A DNA stretch of 64,000 nt from Actinomycetes bacterium (GTDB taxonomy: Bacteria > Actinomycetota > Actinomycetes > Streptosporangiales > Streptosporangiaceae), in the NCBI GenBank assembly GCA_021792855.1, contig JAJYTW010000001.1, positions 25,371 to 89,370 of the forward strand. Direction: 5' to 3'. Positions within the stretch are counted from its first letter, which is position 1; every line of letters begins with the position of its first letter. This document shows, piece by piece, positions 48,562 to 56,319 of this stretch. The notes under the pieces were generated by a model. That model worked only from the letters and a program-made list of their open reading frames with translations. It had not been told where the DNA came from and did no database searches. Both the position numbers and the translations under genes were made by a program.

Positions 48562-49722
48562 CTACCCTTCGTCGGCCTTGCGCTTGGCGAGGGCGTCTCG
48601 CGCCGCAGCCAGGTCTTCCGGTCGCGCATGCACATAGGTCTTCATGGTGAAGCTGGCGTCCGTGTGCCCGAGCCATTTGGCGATCACGTCAGGTGACACG
48701 CCCCGATGGGCCAGGTAGCTTCCCGCAGCATGGCGGCTCGCCGTATACGGCGTGATCTTCCGGACACCGGCCTGCCTCATAAGCCGGTACCAGACGCGTC
48801 GGAGCCGGTCGGGCGCGTACGGCAAGCCGAGCTCGTCGCACACGACATAGTCATCGCCCTGGTACGCCTCACCCGCGGCGAGCTTCTCTGCGGCCTGAAG
48901 TGCCTTAAATGCCTTGAGCTGGGTGACGAGAGTCCGGTCCAACGGCAGAGTCCGCTTCCCCGCTGCGGTTTTCGGCGCCTTCTCAACTGGCTTGCCGTCC
49001 ACGACTGTCCGCACGCCCTGGATGCGCAGCGTGCCCGCGGTGAGGTTCAGGTCGCGGTGCCAGCGCAGGCCGCACGCCTCTTCGGGACGCAGTCCGAGGC
49101 ACTGGAGCGTGATAACGGGGGCGAGCCGGTCCCGCTCAGCGACGGCCTCGAAGCGGGCAGTCTCCTCGTCACTCCACAGTTCGTGTGCGGGTGCGGCCTG
49201 CTTTGGCCGCTTGACGCGCCTGCACGGGTTATAAGCGATGAGCCGCTCATCGAGGGCGTCGTCGAGGGCGAGCTGGAAGATGGCCAGGGTGTCGGCAATC
49301 GTCCTGGCGCTCAGCCCGGTCCCCGGCTTGCCGCCACGCCTACGGCCTTGCGTCTGCATCCACGAAACGAGACCGTCGATGTCAGTTCTTGCCAGCGACT
49401 GGAGCTTTCGGTCGCCGAGACGCTCCCGGACCGGCCGGAGGAGATGTCCGGCCTTCGCCCGAGTGGCCTCTTCAAGGTCGCGCGTATGCGCTGTTTCCCA
49501 GCCCTCAAGGTAGGCGCTGACGGTCGGGCCACCACGCGCGACGTAACGCCGCTCATGCACTTCCCGGATGATCCGGGCGTGTTCGGCGACCGCGTCCTTC
49601 CGCCGGTCGAACGAGCGATAGACCTGGAGTCGCTTGCCGCTTGGGTCGCGACCGGCGCTGACCCGAAACCAGTAGTAGGTACTGCCATCCGGTCGCGTCC
49701 CAGACTTGATCGGGTCAGGCAT
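48562..49722 (-). CDS. int: Tyrosine site-specific recombinase (integrase)
   Basis: A 386-residue integrase. The N-terminal arm-binding region holds STYYWFRVSAGRD, the core-binding SAM-like domain is in the middle, and the catalytic domain has the first Arg in GLRPEEACGLRW, the second Arg in TASRHAAGSYLAHRG, and WLGHTDASFTMKTYVHARP with the His and the nucleophile Tyr. The usual His of HxxR is Thr here (TASR). It is encoded 80 bases from the tRNA-Pro end and points towards it, as expected for an element inserted there. ATG at 49722 overlaps the repressor stop by eight bases. Confidence 0.92.
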   Translation of the reverse strand: MPDPIKSGTRPDGSTYYWFRVSAGRDPSGKRLQVYRSFDRRKDAVAEHARIIREVHERRYVARGGPTVSAYLEGWETAHTRDLEEATRAKAGHLLRPVRERLGDRKLQSLARTDIDGLVSWMQTQGRRRGGKPGTGLSARTIADTLAIFQLALDDALDERLIAYNPCRRVKRPKQAAPAHELWSDEETARFEAVAERDRLAPVITLQCLGLRPEEACGLRWHRDLNLTAGTLRIQGVRTVVDGKPVEKAPKTAAGKRTLPLDRTLVTQLKAFKALQAAEKLAAGEAYQGDDYVVCDELGLPYAPDRLRRVWYRLMRQAGVRKITPYTASRHAAGSYLAHRGVSPDVIAKWLGHTDASFTMKTYVHARPEDLAAARDALAKRKADEG

Positions 49723-50464
49723 CAGCGGCCTCCCCGGGCCGATGCTGGCCCTCGGCACCACGCCATGCGGCTTCGGCGGCAGCTATATAGGCACGTAGTT
49801 CTGCCAGCATCGTCCTGGTGACGAGACCCCGTTGGGCCTGAAGGCTTCGCGGCGAGAGACGCTGAACGTCGCCAACCCTGCGATCCCGCTCTTCAACGTA
49901 AGTGCGATGTCCCCAGAGCGCTCGCGCAGCGACCTTCACGACTACAGGGTCGACGTTGAGTCTGCGAGCAGCATGTCGCTCAGCGTCCGTCGGCGGGTAG
50001 TAGGCCATGCGTACATCGCCGTGCGTCAAGTCCTCGGCGTAGTACCTGATGGGCGCTAGTAGTTTCTGGATCCGGTCATGCTCCGGCTGCGCGCGCTTCA
50101 GTGCATCGGCGACCACTGCGTCACCTGGAAAGTGCATCTGGATTGAGTCGCTGTCCTCAGGCACTTTGTCAACGGTCCCGTCGAGCACCGCGCGTATGGC
50201 GCCAGGAGTCATCGCCGCGCCGTCGCCAAGTTGTATCGGCTCATTGGTATCGGGTAGCAGCCTCTCTAGCGAGACCTCGAGAGCTGCACATATCAGCACG
50301 ATCTCATCGAGGCGCGGTCGGCGCAGCCCTGCTTCGAGGGATCCGACGGTGCTGGTACGCCAGCTAGTCAGGCCGTGATAACGGAACGCCCGCGCGGCGT
50401 CTTCCTGTGTCCAGCGCTTCTCCACGCGGGCCGCCGCGACGCCCTTGGCAATCAAGTCATGCAT
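49715..50464 (-). CDS. XRE-type repressor of the integrative element
   Basis: A 249-residue protein. Residues 8-65 form an HTH (RVEKRWTQEDAARAF and STVGSLEAGLRRPRLDEI). The rest (HFPGDAVVADALKRAQ to VAARALWGHRTYVEERDRR) is a helical region with no catalytic Ser/Lys pair, so it is not a LexA-type autocleaving repressor. I start at ATG 50464 (GGCAGG five bases upstream), since a GTG at 50506 overlaps its own probable -10. It is divergent from the Cro-like gene and cotranscribed with int. Confidence 0.8.
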   Translation of the reverse strand: MHDLIAKGVAAARVEKRWTQEDAARAFRYHGLTSWRTSTVGSLEAGLRRPRLDEIVLICAALEVSLERLLPDTNEPIQLGDGAAMTPGAIRAVLDGTVDKVPEDSDSIQMHFPGDAVVADALKRAQPEHDRIQKLLAPIRYYAEDLTHGDVRMAYYPPTDAERHAARRLNVDPVVVKVAARALWGHRTYVEERDRRVGDVQRLSPRSLQAQRGLVTRTMLAELRAYIAAAEAAWRGAEGQHRPGEAADA

Positions 50465-50528
50465 CCGCACCTGCCAATTCTGCGCACTCCCTGGTGCATG
50501 AGTCACCGTACATCGTCAGCTACCCGAT

Positions 50529-50569
50529 AATCAAGGTAGTTGACTCGCGGATTGCGGTGCGAGTAGCGT
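50529..50569. promoter_or_regulatory. Divergent switch region with promoter and operator dyad
   Basis: For the rightward genes TTGACT (50540-50545) and TAGCGT (50564-50569) are 18 bases apart. ACTCGC (50543-50548) and GCGAGT (50559-50564) form a perfect dyad spanning both boxes, so a bound repressor would block the promoter. For the leftward repressor TTGATT (50534-50529) faces TACGGT (50510-50505), also 18 bases apart. This resembles a temperate-phage lysis/lysogeny switch. Confidence 0.55.
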
Positions 50570-50610
50570 GCTGCCATCTACCCTGATACCGAGATACATG
50601 GCGGTGATGA

Positions 50611-50823
50611 GTGCCAACAGAACTGCGCCGATGGCGCAAGCGCCAGGGGTGGACGCTCGGGGACGTCAGCGGGCTGACGGGCATCAGCGTCAGTCACCTG
50701 TCCCTCATCGAGCGCGGGCTGCGCGAGCCGCCGCCGCGCCTCAAGGTGCGGATTGCCCGGGGTGTCGGCGCGACCGTCGCCGAGGTCTTCCCGACGCCTG
50801 GGGATGAGGCGATCAACGTATGA
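50611..50823 (+). CDS. Cro-like small XRE protein
   Basis: A 70-residue protein that is one HTH: MPTELRRWRKRQGWTLGDVS, then GLTGISVSHLSLIERGLREP, and a short tail. It starts at GTG 50611, directly after an in-frame stop. It is divergent from the repressor and first in the rightward operon, the position of a Cro or antirepressor gene. Its stop forms ATGA with the next gene. Confidence 0.8.
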   Translation: MPTELRRWRKRQGWTLGDVSGLTGISVSHLSLIERGLREPPPRLKVRIARGVGATVAEVFPTPGDEAINV

Positions 50824-51065
50824 GGCAGCCGACTCTGGAGGAGATCCGAGCCTGGCCGGCCGCCGTCAGTATCGGCGTGGCGTCGACCGCCTATGGGATA
50901 TCGAGAAGTCACGGGTACGACCTGGCGGCGCGGGGCGAGTTCCCGGCCCGGACGATCCGGTGCGGCGCACGGTGGGTCGTCGTGACCGCTGACATCGTGC
51001 GCCAGCTCAGCCCGGGCGGCACGCCGCCAGGCTCGCCAGGAGGTGCGCGTGCCGATGCCGCCTGA
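50820..51065 (+). CDS. Excisionase-like HTH protein
   Basis: An 81-residue protein with the MerR/AlpA-like fold typical of Xis proteins: TLEEIRAWPAAVSIGVASTA, then YGISRSHGYDLAARGEFPAR and TIRCGARWVVVTADIVRQL. The pattern of a recognition helix followed by the R-x-G-x-R-W-V strand is common in excisionases and small DNA-binding proteins of actinobacterial elements. It is coupled by ATGA to the Cro-like gene. The role as excisionase is inferred from size, fold and context. Confidence 0.7.
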   Translation: MRQPTLEEIRAWPAAVSIGVASTAYGISRSHGYDLAARGEFPARTIRCGARWVVVTADIVRQLSPGGTPPGSPGGARADAA

Positions 51066-51420
51066 CATGCGAGACGGCCCTCGCGCCGCGAGGCCCGAGA
51101 GCCGCCCCAAGACTGCCGCCGCCGCCAGGCAGATCAGCAGGTCTCGTGCTGTCAATGTACCTGGTGGCGGTGACGACCGGCCGATGACGGCGGCTCGCCG
51201 GAGGCGCGCGACGCCATCCATGCGCGTGAGCTTGTTTGCGCCTTCGGCTCAGCGTGGGTGGTGGTGGTTCACTGGCAGGTGCCGGGTGTGCGGCTCGACG
51301 GCTTTCGGCCGGGTGCGGACCCGGGAGCAGGCCGCGGGGATCCGGCGCGCTTCCTGCGGCCACCGGGTCGAGCTGACCGTGGCCCGCGTCTACCTGGCTC
51401 CGCCCGGCGGTGAGGTATGA
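51049..51420 (+). CDS. Small Cys/His (zinc-ribbon-like) protein
   Basis: About 123 residues, start uncertain: GTG 51049 has AGGAGG five bases upstream; ATG 51184 and 51220 are alternatives. Only the C-terminal half looks folded: RGWWWFTGRCRVCGSTAFGR, then RRASCGHRVELTVARVYL. C-x2-C and C-x-H form a probable zinc ribbon. The N-terminal half is Arg/Ala-rich. The stop forms ATGA with the primase-helicase gene, so it may assist replication. No family is recognised. Confidence 0.55.
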   Translation: MPMPPDMRDGPRAARPESRPKTAAAARQISRSRAVNVPGGGDDRPMTAARRRRATPSMRVSLFAPSAQRGWWWFTGRCRVCGSTAFGRVRTREQAAGIRRASCGHRVELTVARVYLAPPGGEV

Positions 51421-53957
51421 GGGGCGACGGTGGCGCGGCCGTCGAGCGCGTACTTGCCGCCCTGCGAGCCCACGGCAGCCGCGTCGAGGGCCGCGGCGGG
51501 TCGTGGATGGCACAGTGTCCCTCGCATGAGGACGGTACGGCCAGCCTGAGTATCACCCGCGGCGCGACCCAGCCGGTCGCCCTGGTCTGCCTGGCAGGTT
51601 GCGCGACTGATGATGTCCTCGCGGCGATCGGGCTGACCTACGCGGACGTCAGCGCGCCGGCGTCTCAGCGGGCAGACGTCTGGACGCCCGCCGGCCCGGC
51701 GGTCGCCGTGTACGACTACACCGACGAGGCAGGAAGACTGCTGTTTCAGGTGCTCCGGACGGCCGGCAAGGAGTTCCGGCAGCGCCGTCCGGATCCGGGT
51801 GCCCGCTCAGGGTGGAAGTGGTCGACCGGCGGCGTCCGGCGCGTCCTCTACCGGCTGCCGCAGGTGATCGAGGCAGTCGGCGCGGGACAGACGATCTGGA
51901 TCGCCGAGGGCGAGAAGGATGTGGAGGCTCTCGAGCGCGCCGGAGTCGTCGCGACCTGTAATCCCGGCGGTGCCGGCAAGTGGCGCGGCGAGTACGACCG
52001 GGTCCTAGCCGGGGCCGACGTCCGCATCGTCCAGGACCGCGATGAGCCCGGCCGTAAGCACGGCCTGGCCGTGGCGGAGGGCCTGCGCCGCGCCGGCTGC
52101 ACAGTCACGGTCTGCGAGGCGCTGGCCGGCAAGGACGCGACGGATCATCTGGCGGCCGGTCACTCGCTCGACAGCCTCAGCGTCGTGCAGAGCGACCCGG
52201 CGCCGCGCTCTGAGTGCGCGCCCGGCGCCGAAGCGCCCCGCGAGGGCCGCAGCCCGTCCCAGGCGACCCAAATCCGCCAGCTCGCGCATGAGCGGTACCG
52301 GCTGATCCGCGGCGACGACGGGCAGCCCTACGCTGTCGCGATCACCGGCCCGAATATCGCTCGGCCGCTGCGCGGCAAAAGCGGCCTGCGGTCCCTGCTA
52401 GCGAGGCTCTACGCGGACGCGCACCGCGGCAGCGTCCCGTCTCAGGGCGCCCTCACCGACGCCATCACCGCGCTGGAGGGAGACGCGGACGGTGCCGACT
52501 CCGAGCCGATGCACCTGCGGGTCGCGCCGTACGACGGCGGCGTCGTCCTGGACCTCGGCACCCCAGACGGCCGCTGCGTCGTTGTGCGCCCCGGGGGCGG
52601 CTGGCGCATCGAGTCCCGGTCCCCCGTCCTGTTCCGCCGCACGCAGCTCGTCGGCACCCTGCCGGACCCGCTGCACGGCTCGACGATGGACGGCCTGCGT
52701 GATCTCCTGAACGTGGACGACTACCAGTGGCCCGTCATAGTCGGCTGGCTCCTGGCCGCTCTTAAACCCGACTGCCCGCACCCGATCCTCGCCCTGCTCG
52801 GCGAGCAGGGTACCGCCAAGTCGTCCGCCGCGCGGATGCTGATGCTCCTCATAGATGCCTCGCCCGCGCCGCTCCGGTCGCCGCCGCGTGACCTGAAAAA
52901 CTGGGCCGTTCAGGCGGCTGCGTCGTGGACGGTATGCCTCGACAACGTCAGCACCATCCCGCCGTGGCTTTCAGACACTCTCTGCAAGGCGGTCACGGGT
53001 GACGGGCTGGTGGACCGGGCACTGTTCAGTGATGGCGACGTCCACGTCCTCGCATTCAAGCGCGTGGTGGCACTGACGGGCATTGACACAGGCGCGCTGC
53101 GCGGCGACCTAGCCGAGCGTCTCCTCCCGGTGGACCTGGCGCGCATCGGAGACGAGTCGCGGCGCGCCGAGGAGTCGGTCGCGGCGGCCTACGCTGACGC
53201 CCGCCCCGGCGCGCTCGGCGCGCTCCTCACCCTCCTGAGCGACGTCCTCGGCAGGCTGCCTGCGATCAGCCTGGACCGCATGCCGCGGATGGCCGACTTC
53301 ACCCGGGTGCTGGCGGCGCTGGATGAGGTGACGGGGTGGGAGTCCCGGGCGGCCTACGAGCGTACGGCCGAGGATGTCGCCGAGTCCGTCATCGGCTCGG
53401 ATCAGTTCGCCGACGCCGTACGGCACCTGCTGGATCGGCTCGACGGCGAATGGGAGGGCACCACCAGTGAGCTGCTCGGCCATATAACGCCGGAAAAGCC
53501 TCCGAGGTCGTGGCCTGGCAGCGCGCAGGCCGCGCGGGGTGAGCTGCGGAGGGTTGCGCCCGCGCTCAGGCGCCAGGGCTACGTTATCGAGCCGCTGCCC
53601 CGGACCAGCAGGTCGCGTCCCTGGCGGCTGGCTCCACCACCTCACAACGAGGGCGACCATGAGGGCGAGAGTAGCCGTCGTACATCGTCATCATCGTCAC
53701 CATCGTCACTCACCCCCGCTGACCTGCCCGAACTCAGTGACGATCCCGGTGACGATGCTGTGACGATGCTGCCCGGCGCGTCCCCATCGTCACACCCATC
53801 GTCACCCCGCCGACCTGCCCGCGACCTGCGGAAACAGCCGGCCCGTGACGATGGTGACGATGGTGACGATGGCACGCAGCCATTCTCCGCACCGCCGGGC
53901 GGCATGCGCGGCGCGTCCTTCTGGGCATCCGCCGATGGCGAGGAGTGGTCGGCGTGA
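51417..53957 (+). CDS. Primase-helicase replication protein
   Basis: An 846-residue protein. An N-terminal zinc ribbon (QCPSHEDGTASLSI and LVCLAGCATDDV) resembles CHC2 primases. A TOPRIM-like domain carries IAEGEKDVEAL near residue 162 and VRIVQDRDEPGRKHG near 205. A helicase-type P-loop GEQGTAKSS lies near 461 with LDNVSTIPPWLSD as a likely Walker B region. The last 90 residues are low complexity (Ser, Asp, Gly, Pro); the DNA there is an inverted array of ATCGTCA sites (53684-53870). It should prime and unwind DNA for element replication. It is coupled at both ends by ATGA/GTGA. Confidence 0.87.
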   Translation: MRGDGGAAVERVLAALRAHGSRVEGRGGSWMAQCPSHEDGTASLSITRGATQPVALVCLAGCATDDVLAAIGLTYADVSAPASQRADVWTPAGPAVAVYDYTDEAGRLLFQVLRTAGKEFRQRRPDPGARSGWKWSTGGVRRVLYRLPQVIEAVGAGQTIWIAEGEKDVEALERAGVVATCNPGGAGKWRGEYDRVLAGADVRIVQDRDEPGRKHGLAVAEGLRRAGCTVTVCEALAGKDATDHLAAGHSLDSLSVVQSDPAPRSECAPGAEAPREGRSPSQATQIRQLAHERYRLIRGDDGQPYAVAITGPNIARPLRGKSGLRSLLARLYADAHRGSVPSQGALTDAITALEGDADGADSEPMHLRVAPYDGGVVLDLGTPDGRCVVVRPGGGWRIESRSPVLFRRTQLVGTLPDPLHGSTMDGLRDLLNVDDYQWPVIVGWLLAALKPDCPHPILALLGEQGTAKSSAARMLMLLIDASPAPLRSPPRDLKNWAVQAAASWTVCLDNVSTIPPWLSDTLCKAVTGDGLVDRALFSDGDVHVLAFKRVVALTGIDTGALRGDLAERLLPVDLARIGDESRRAEESVAAAYADARPGALGALLTLLSDVLGRLPAISLDRMPRMADFTRVLAALDEVTGWESRAAYERTAEDVAESVIGSDQFADAVRHLLDRLDGEWEGTTSELLGHITPEKPPRSWPGSAQAARGELRRVAPALRRQGYVIEPLPRTSRSRPWRLAPPPHNEGDHEGESSRRTSSSSSPSSLTPADLPELSDDPGDDAVTMLPGASPSSHPSSPRRPARDLRKQPARDDGDDGDDGTQPFSAPPGGMRGASFWASADGEEWSA
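53684..53870. repeat. Iteron-like array of ATCGTCA sites within the primase gene
   Basis: ATCGTCA occurs forward at 53684, 53693, 53702, 53786 and 53798, and inverted (TGACGAT) at 53738, 53750, 53761, 53846, 53855 and 53864: eleven copies in 187 bases. The first three and last three are spaced exactly nine bases apart and face each other, forming a long imperfect inverted repeat. The protein encoded there is low complexity, so the DNA rather than the protein seems constrained. This looks like an origin of replication bound by an element protein. Confidence 0.6.
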
Positions 53958-54310
53958 CAGCGCTAGTCCACCTGCTGCGCCAGGGACGCCGGGCGCATCT
54001 CTGGATCGACGAGAGCCCCGCCGGGCGCCTGGTGGTGCGGGGCGACAGAAGACATGCGGCCCTCGCGGATCAACTGCTCGCCCGAAAGGCTGACGTGCTG
54101 TCCGTCGTCCACCTATGGAACGGCCGCACGCCGATACTCGACTGGCGCCGCGCCCGTGTCGCCGACGACCCCGCGCCCTGCGTTCTCTGCCGGCGCAGCA
54201 CTCTGCTCCGCGACCCCTGGGACAACCTTCCCTGTCACAAGACGTGCGCCGAGGCCGCCATCCGATGGGGTGCCGTACCAGTGATCTCCGACAAGAGGCA
54301 AGTCGCATGA
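53954..54310 (+). CDS. TubC-N-like small protein with Cys-rich C-terminus
   Basis: A 118-residue protein. Residues 4-50 (TALVHLLRQGRRAHLWIDES, then LADQLLARKADVLSVV) resemble the TubC N-terminal docking-like domain seen in small proteins beside primases of phages and islands. The C-terminal half is Cys-rich: PCVLCRRSTLLRDPWDNLPC followed by HKTCAEAA, a probable zinc site. It starts at GTG 53954 in a GTGA overlap with the primase gene. Function unknown, replication-linked by position. Confidence 0.65.
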   Translation: MTALVHLLRQGRRAHLWIDESPAGRLVVRGDRRHAALADQLLARKADVLSVVHLWNGRTPILDWRRARVADDPAPCVLCRRSTLLRDPWDNLPCHKTCAEAAIRWGAVPVISDKRQVA

Positions 54311-54558
54311 GCACCGGCCACCTTCGGCTCGACGACGCCACCAGGCGGCGCCTGCTCGAACTCCGCGGCCTCGACCACCTGCTCCGCGAGCCCGGCCACC
54401 AGCCCTTCTGCTCGGACGGTCCCTCGAACCCGGCCAGCACCAGCGCTTCATCGTACAGCGGACCCGCAGCCGCCTTCTGGCCTACTATGATCCTGAATCC
54501 GTCTAATCTCCTGAAATTAGCTAATAGGTATTTTCGGACATTTTTGGGGAACTGGTGA
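54307..54558 (+). CDS. Small hypothetical protein with a composition break
   Basis: An 83-residue protein: MSTGHLRLDDATRRRLLELR and GLDHLLREPGHQPF are GC-rich and helical, but from about codon 50 the sequence becomes AT-rich (WPTMILNPSNLLKLANRYF). The switch suggests that the 3' end was replaced when the next, AT-richer gene was acquired. Starts ATGA-coupled; its stop forms GTGA with the next gene. No family recognised. Confidence 0.5.
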   Translation: MSTGHLRLDDATRRRLLELRGLDHLLREPGHQPFCSDGPSNPASTSASSYSGPAAAFWPTMILNPSNLLKLANRYFRTFLGNW

Positions 54559-55463
54559 TGTTTGTGGCGCACCGGAATGCGGTCGACAAAGAGGGCTGGA
54601 CGGTCTTCGGGTTCGTACTCCTTATTGGAACGCTCGTCTTGCCATTTTTTATTTTCCGCCAGAATGGCATGATCTCGGCCACCGGATGGATCGTCGAAGT
54701 TACATGGCTCGCCGTGATTTCTGGATTGATCATATTCCTGGCGCGCAATTCAATTCGCAAGCGCAGAGTAGAAGCCGCAACAAGAGGGATCACCTTCACG
54801 TCAGGCGGAGTGCCTCGAACTGTCTACAATGTCATCAACCCGGAGCTCTCTGCCAACAGCAGGAGTCTCACTAAAAATCTCACGGCAAGCCAGATTGTGA
54901 GAACTTCCGCGCTTGATACGAGCAGCAAGGTGACATTGTCGCGGGCGCAGGACGCAATTAAATACGTGCTCACCTCCACAGTCTATTCCGAGAACCAGCT
55001 CGAGCGCGCCGCGGCGGAGCCGACGTTGCGAAGGCATGAGTGGTCTATAGCCGTTGACCTGCGTGACATAACAAGCCTTCGCAGAGAGCAGCTTAGGATG
55101 CGGCAGTTGCATGCCGGCAGTAATCCGGGTCCGCTAACCGGGGCAGTGATTAACGCCCAGGACGACGCCCTGCGGCAGAAACTGGCTAAGATAGAGTCAA
55201 TTGTCGACGCCATGGAGAAGTACGCCGGTCACGTCAGGGCTGCCGACCAGGCACGCCAGGACTGGAAGTCTGCGGCAGAGATTTCGAAGCTTAACGCGAA
55301 ATTCACAGATCTCGTCGCAGGAACTGCAGCTGATGAGTATTACCTGCGGGAGGCGGAGGACATGACACATGAAGCGAGCGTCTTCCAACAGTCACTTGCG
55401 CGGGCAAATTTCGCAGCTCGATCCTTGTTCTTGCCTGACACGCTTACGGATTATTCTGACTAG
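54555..55463 (+). CDS. AT-richer two-TM membrane protein with cytoplasmic helical domain
   Basis: A 302-residue protein. Two membrane helices lie at about residues 15-34 (WTVFGFVLLIGTLVLPFFIF) and 44-63 (GWIVEVTWLAVISGLIIFLA). A basic RNSIRKRRVEAATRG follows, then a long soluble region predicted helical, with ERAAAEPTLRRHEW in the middle and a coiled-coil tail (KLAKIESIVDAMEKYAGHVR). No enzyme motif is seen. Codon use is plainly AT-richer than in the neighbours, so it was probably acquired separately, yet it is joined to the upstream gene by a GTGA overlap. It is a candidate cargo (exclusion or defence) gene; function unknown. Confidence 0.7.
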   Translation: MMFVAHRNAVDKEGWTVFGFVLLIGTLVLPFFIFRQNGMISATGWIVEVTWLAVISGLIIFLARNSIRKRRVEAATRGITFTSGGVPRTVYNVINPELSANSRSLTKNLTASQIVRTSALDTSSKVTLSRAQDAIKYVLTSTVYSENQLERAAAEPTLRRHEWSIAVDLRDITSLRREQLRMRQLHAGSNPGPLTGAVINAQDDALRQKLAKIESIVDAMEKYAGHVRAADQARQDWKSAAEISKLNAKFTDLVAGTAADEYYLREAEDMTHEASVFQQSLARANFAARSLFLPDTLTDYSD

Positions 55464-55872
55464 AGAAAGGGTCAGCACTCGCATCTGGGCAGTTCAGGGA
55501 ACAGCGGCCCTACAGGCAGACTAACGCATGTGCATGCGGCACCGTCCGGCCATCTCTACTGCGACCTGTCTGCCCTGCAGGCAGACGTTTCAACGACCGT
55601 CGGCGCGAAGGGCGCGTCGCTGGAGAGCGGATCGCGGCTGATGACCCTCGTAGTCGCCCAGCAGGTTGAGAGCGACTGCCAGAGCGTCAACCCAGGTGGT
55701 ATCCGCCGGCTGCGCTTCGGCCAAGTGACCGTCATACTCAGAAAGCGGACTGGTCCCGCTCTTCGGTGGGGGAACTGGGCCGTCCCCCGAATGTCCGATG
55801 ACGGGCCTACATTGCGACTGCGCCGGCTCGCACACCCTTGCGACCGTTTCCCCCGAGATATCGGAGTCCACC
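55464..55872. other. Intergenic stretch of about 400 bases in the cargo block
   Basis: No confident gene. A minus-strand frame (55590-55874, 94 codons, EYDGHLAEAQPADTTWVDAL and LAVALNLLGDYEGHQPR) looks weakly protein-like but lacks a recognisable domain; a plus-strand frame from 55530 overlaps the lipoprotein gene out of phase and is rejected. Promoter signals for the lipoprotein may lie here. Confidence 0.3.
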
Positions 55873-56280
55873 ATGCACTGGTCGTATCCTCGTGCTGCCG
55901 CCGCCAGCGCGGCAGCGGTTCTCTCTGTCGCCGCGTGCGGGTCTTCCGCGGCCCCGCCTCACTACGCTGTCGCGCCGGCCACGTCTGCGCCTGCGGTCCT
56001 GACCGATTCCCAGGCTACCCAGATCTGCGACAGCTTCTCCGCATGGCTCAAGAAGGCAGTCAACCAGGACATGCCACGCCTCAGCGCCTCACTTCAGGCC
56101 GATGAGAGCGAGGCGCAGGGGACTCAACTCGGCGCGGACCTGCAGACGCTGGACGGCGACCTGCAGAGCATCAACTCGGCCGCGCTGACGCCTCAGTATC
56201 CGGGGCAGCCCAGTGACGTCCAGCTCATCATCACCGACTGCCAGGGATACGGCGTTCAGGTGAAGAACCCCCTACCGTAA
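55873..56280 (+). CDS. Secreted lipoprotein, unknown function
   Basis: A 135-residue protein with a clear lipobox: AAAASAAAVLSVAAC is a signal peptide ending at the lipidated Cys, followed by GSSAAPPH. The mature domain (QATQICDSFSAWLKKAVNQD, then LGADLQTLDGDLQSINSAAL) has a further Cys pair (ICDSF and TDCQGYG) that may form a disulfide. GGAG precedes the ATG by six bases. It would sit on the outer face of the membrane, a common place for phage- or plasmid-encoded exclusion proteins. Confidence 0.75.
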   Translation: MHWSYPRAAAASAAAVLSVAACGSSAAPPHYAVAPATSAPAVLTDSQATQICDSFSAWLKKAVNQDMPRLSASLQADESEAQGTQLGADLQTLDGDLQSINSAALTPQYPGQPSDVQLIITDCQGYGVQVKNPLP

Positions 56281-56319
56281 GCCCACCGCGCATTGATAAT
56301 CATCAGAAGGGCGACCCCC

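Noticed and set aside
53684-53870. Possible CRISPR in the ATCGTCA array
   Set aside because: Sites are 7 bases in both orientations with spacing of 9-12 bases; not a repeat-spacer array.
55590-55874. Minus-strand ORF of 94 codons
   Set aside because: Weakly protein-like but no start signal or family; noted only within the intergenic entry.
55530-56105. Plus-strand ORF of 191 codons
   Set aside because: Overlaps the lipoprotein gene out of phase and lacks any domain; Arg/Cys-rich shadow.
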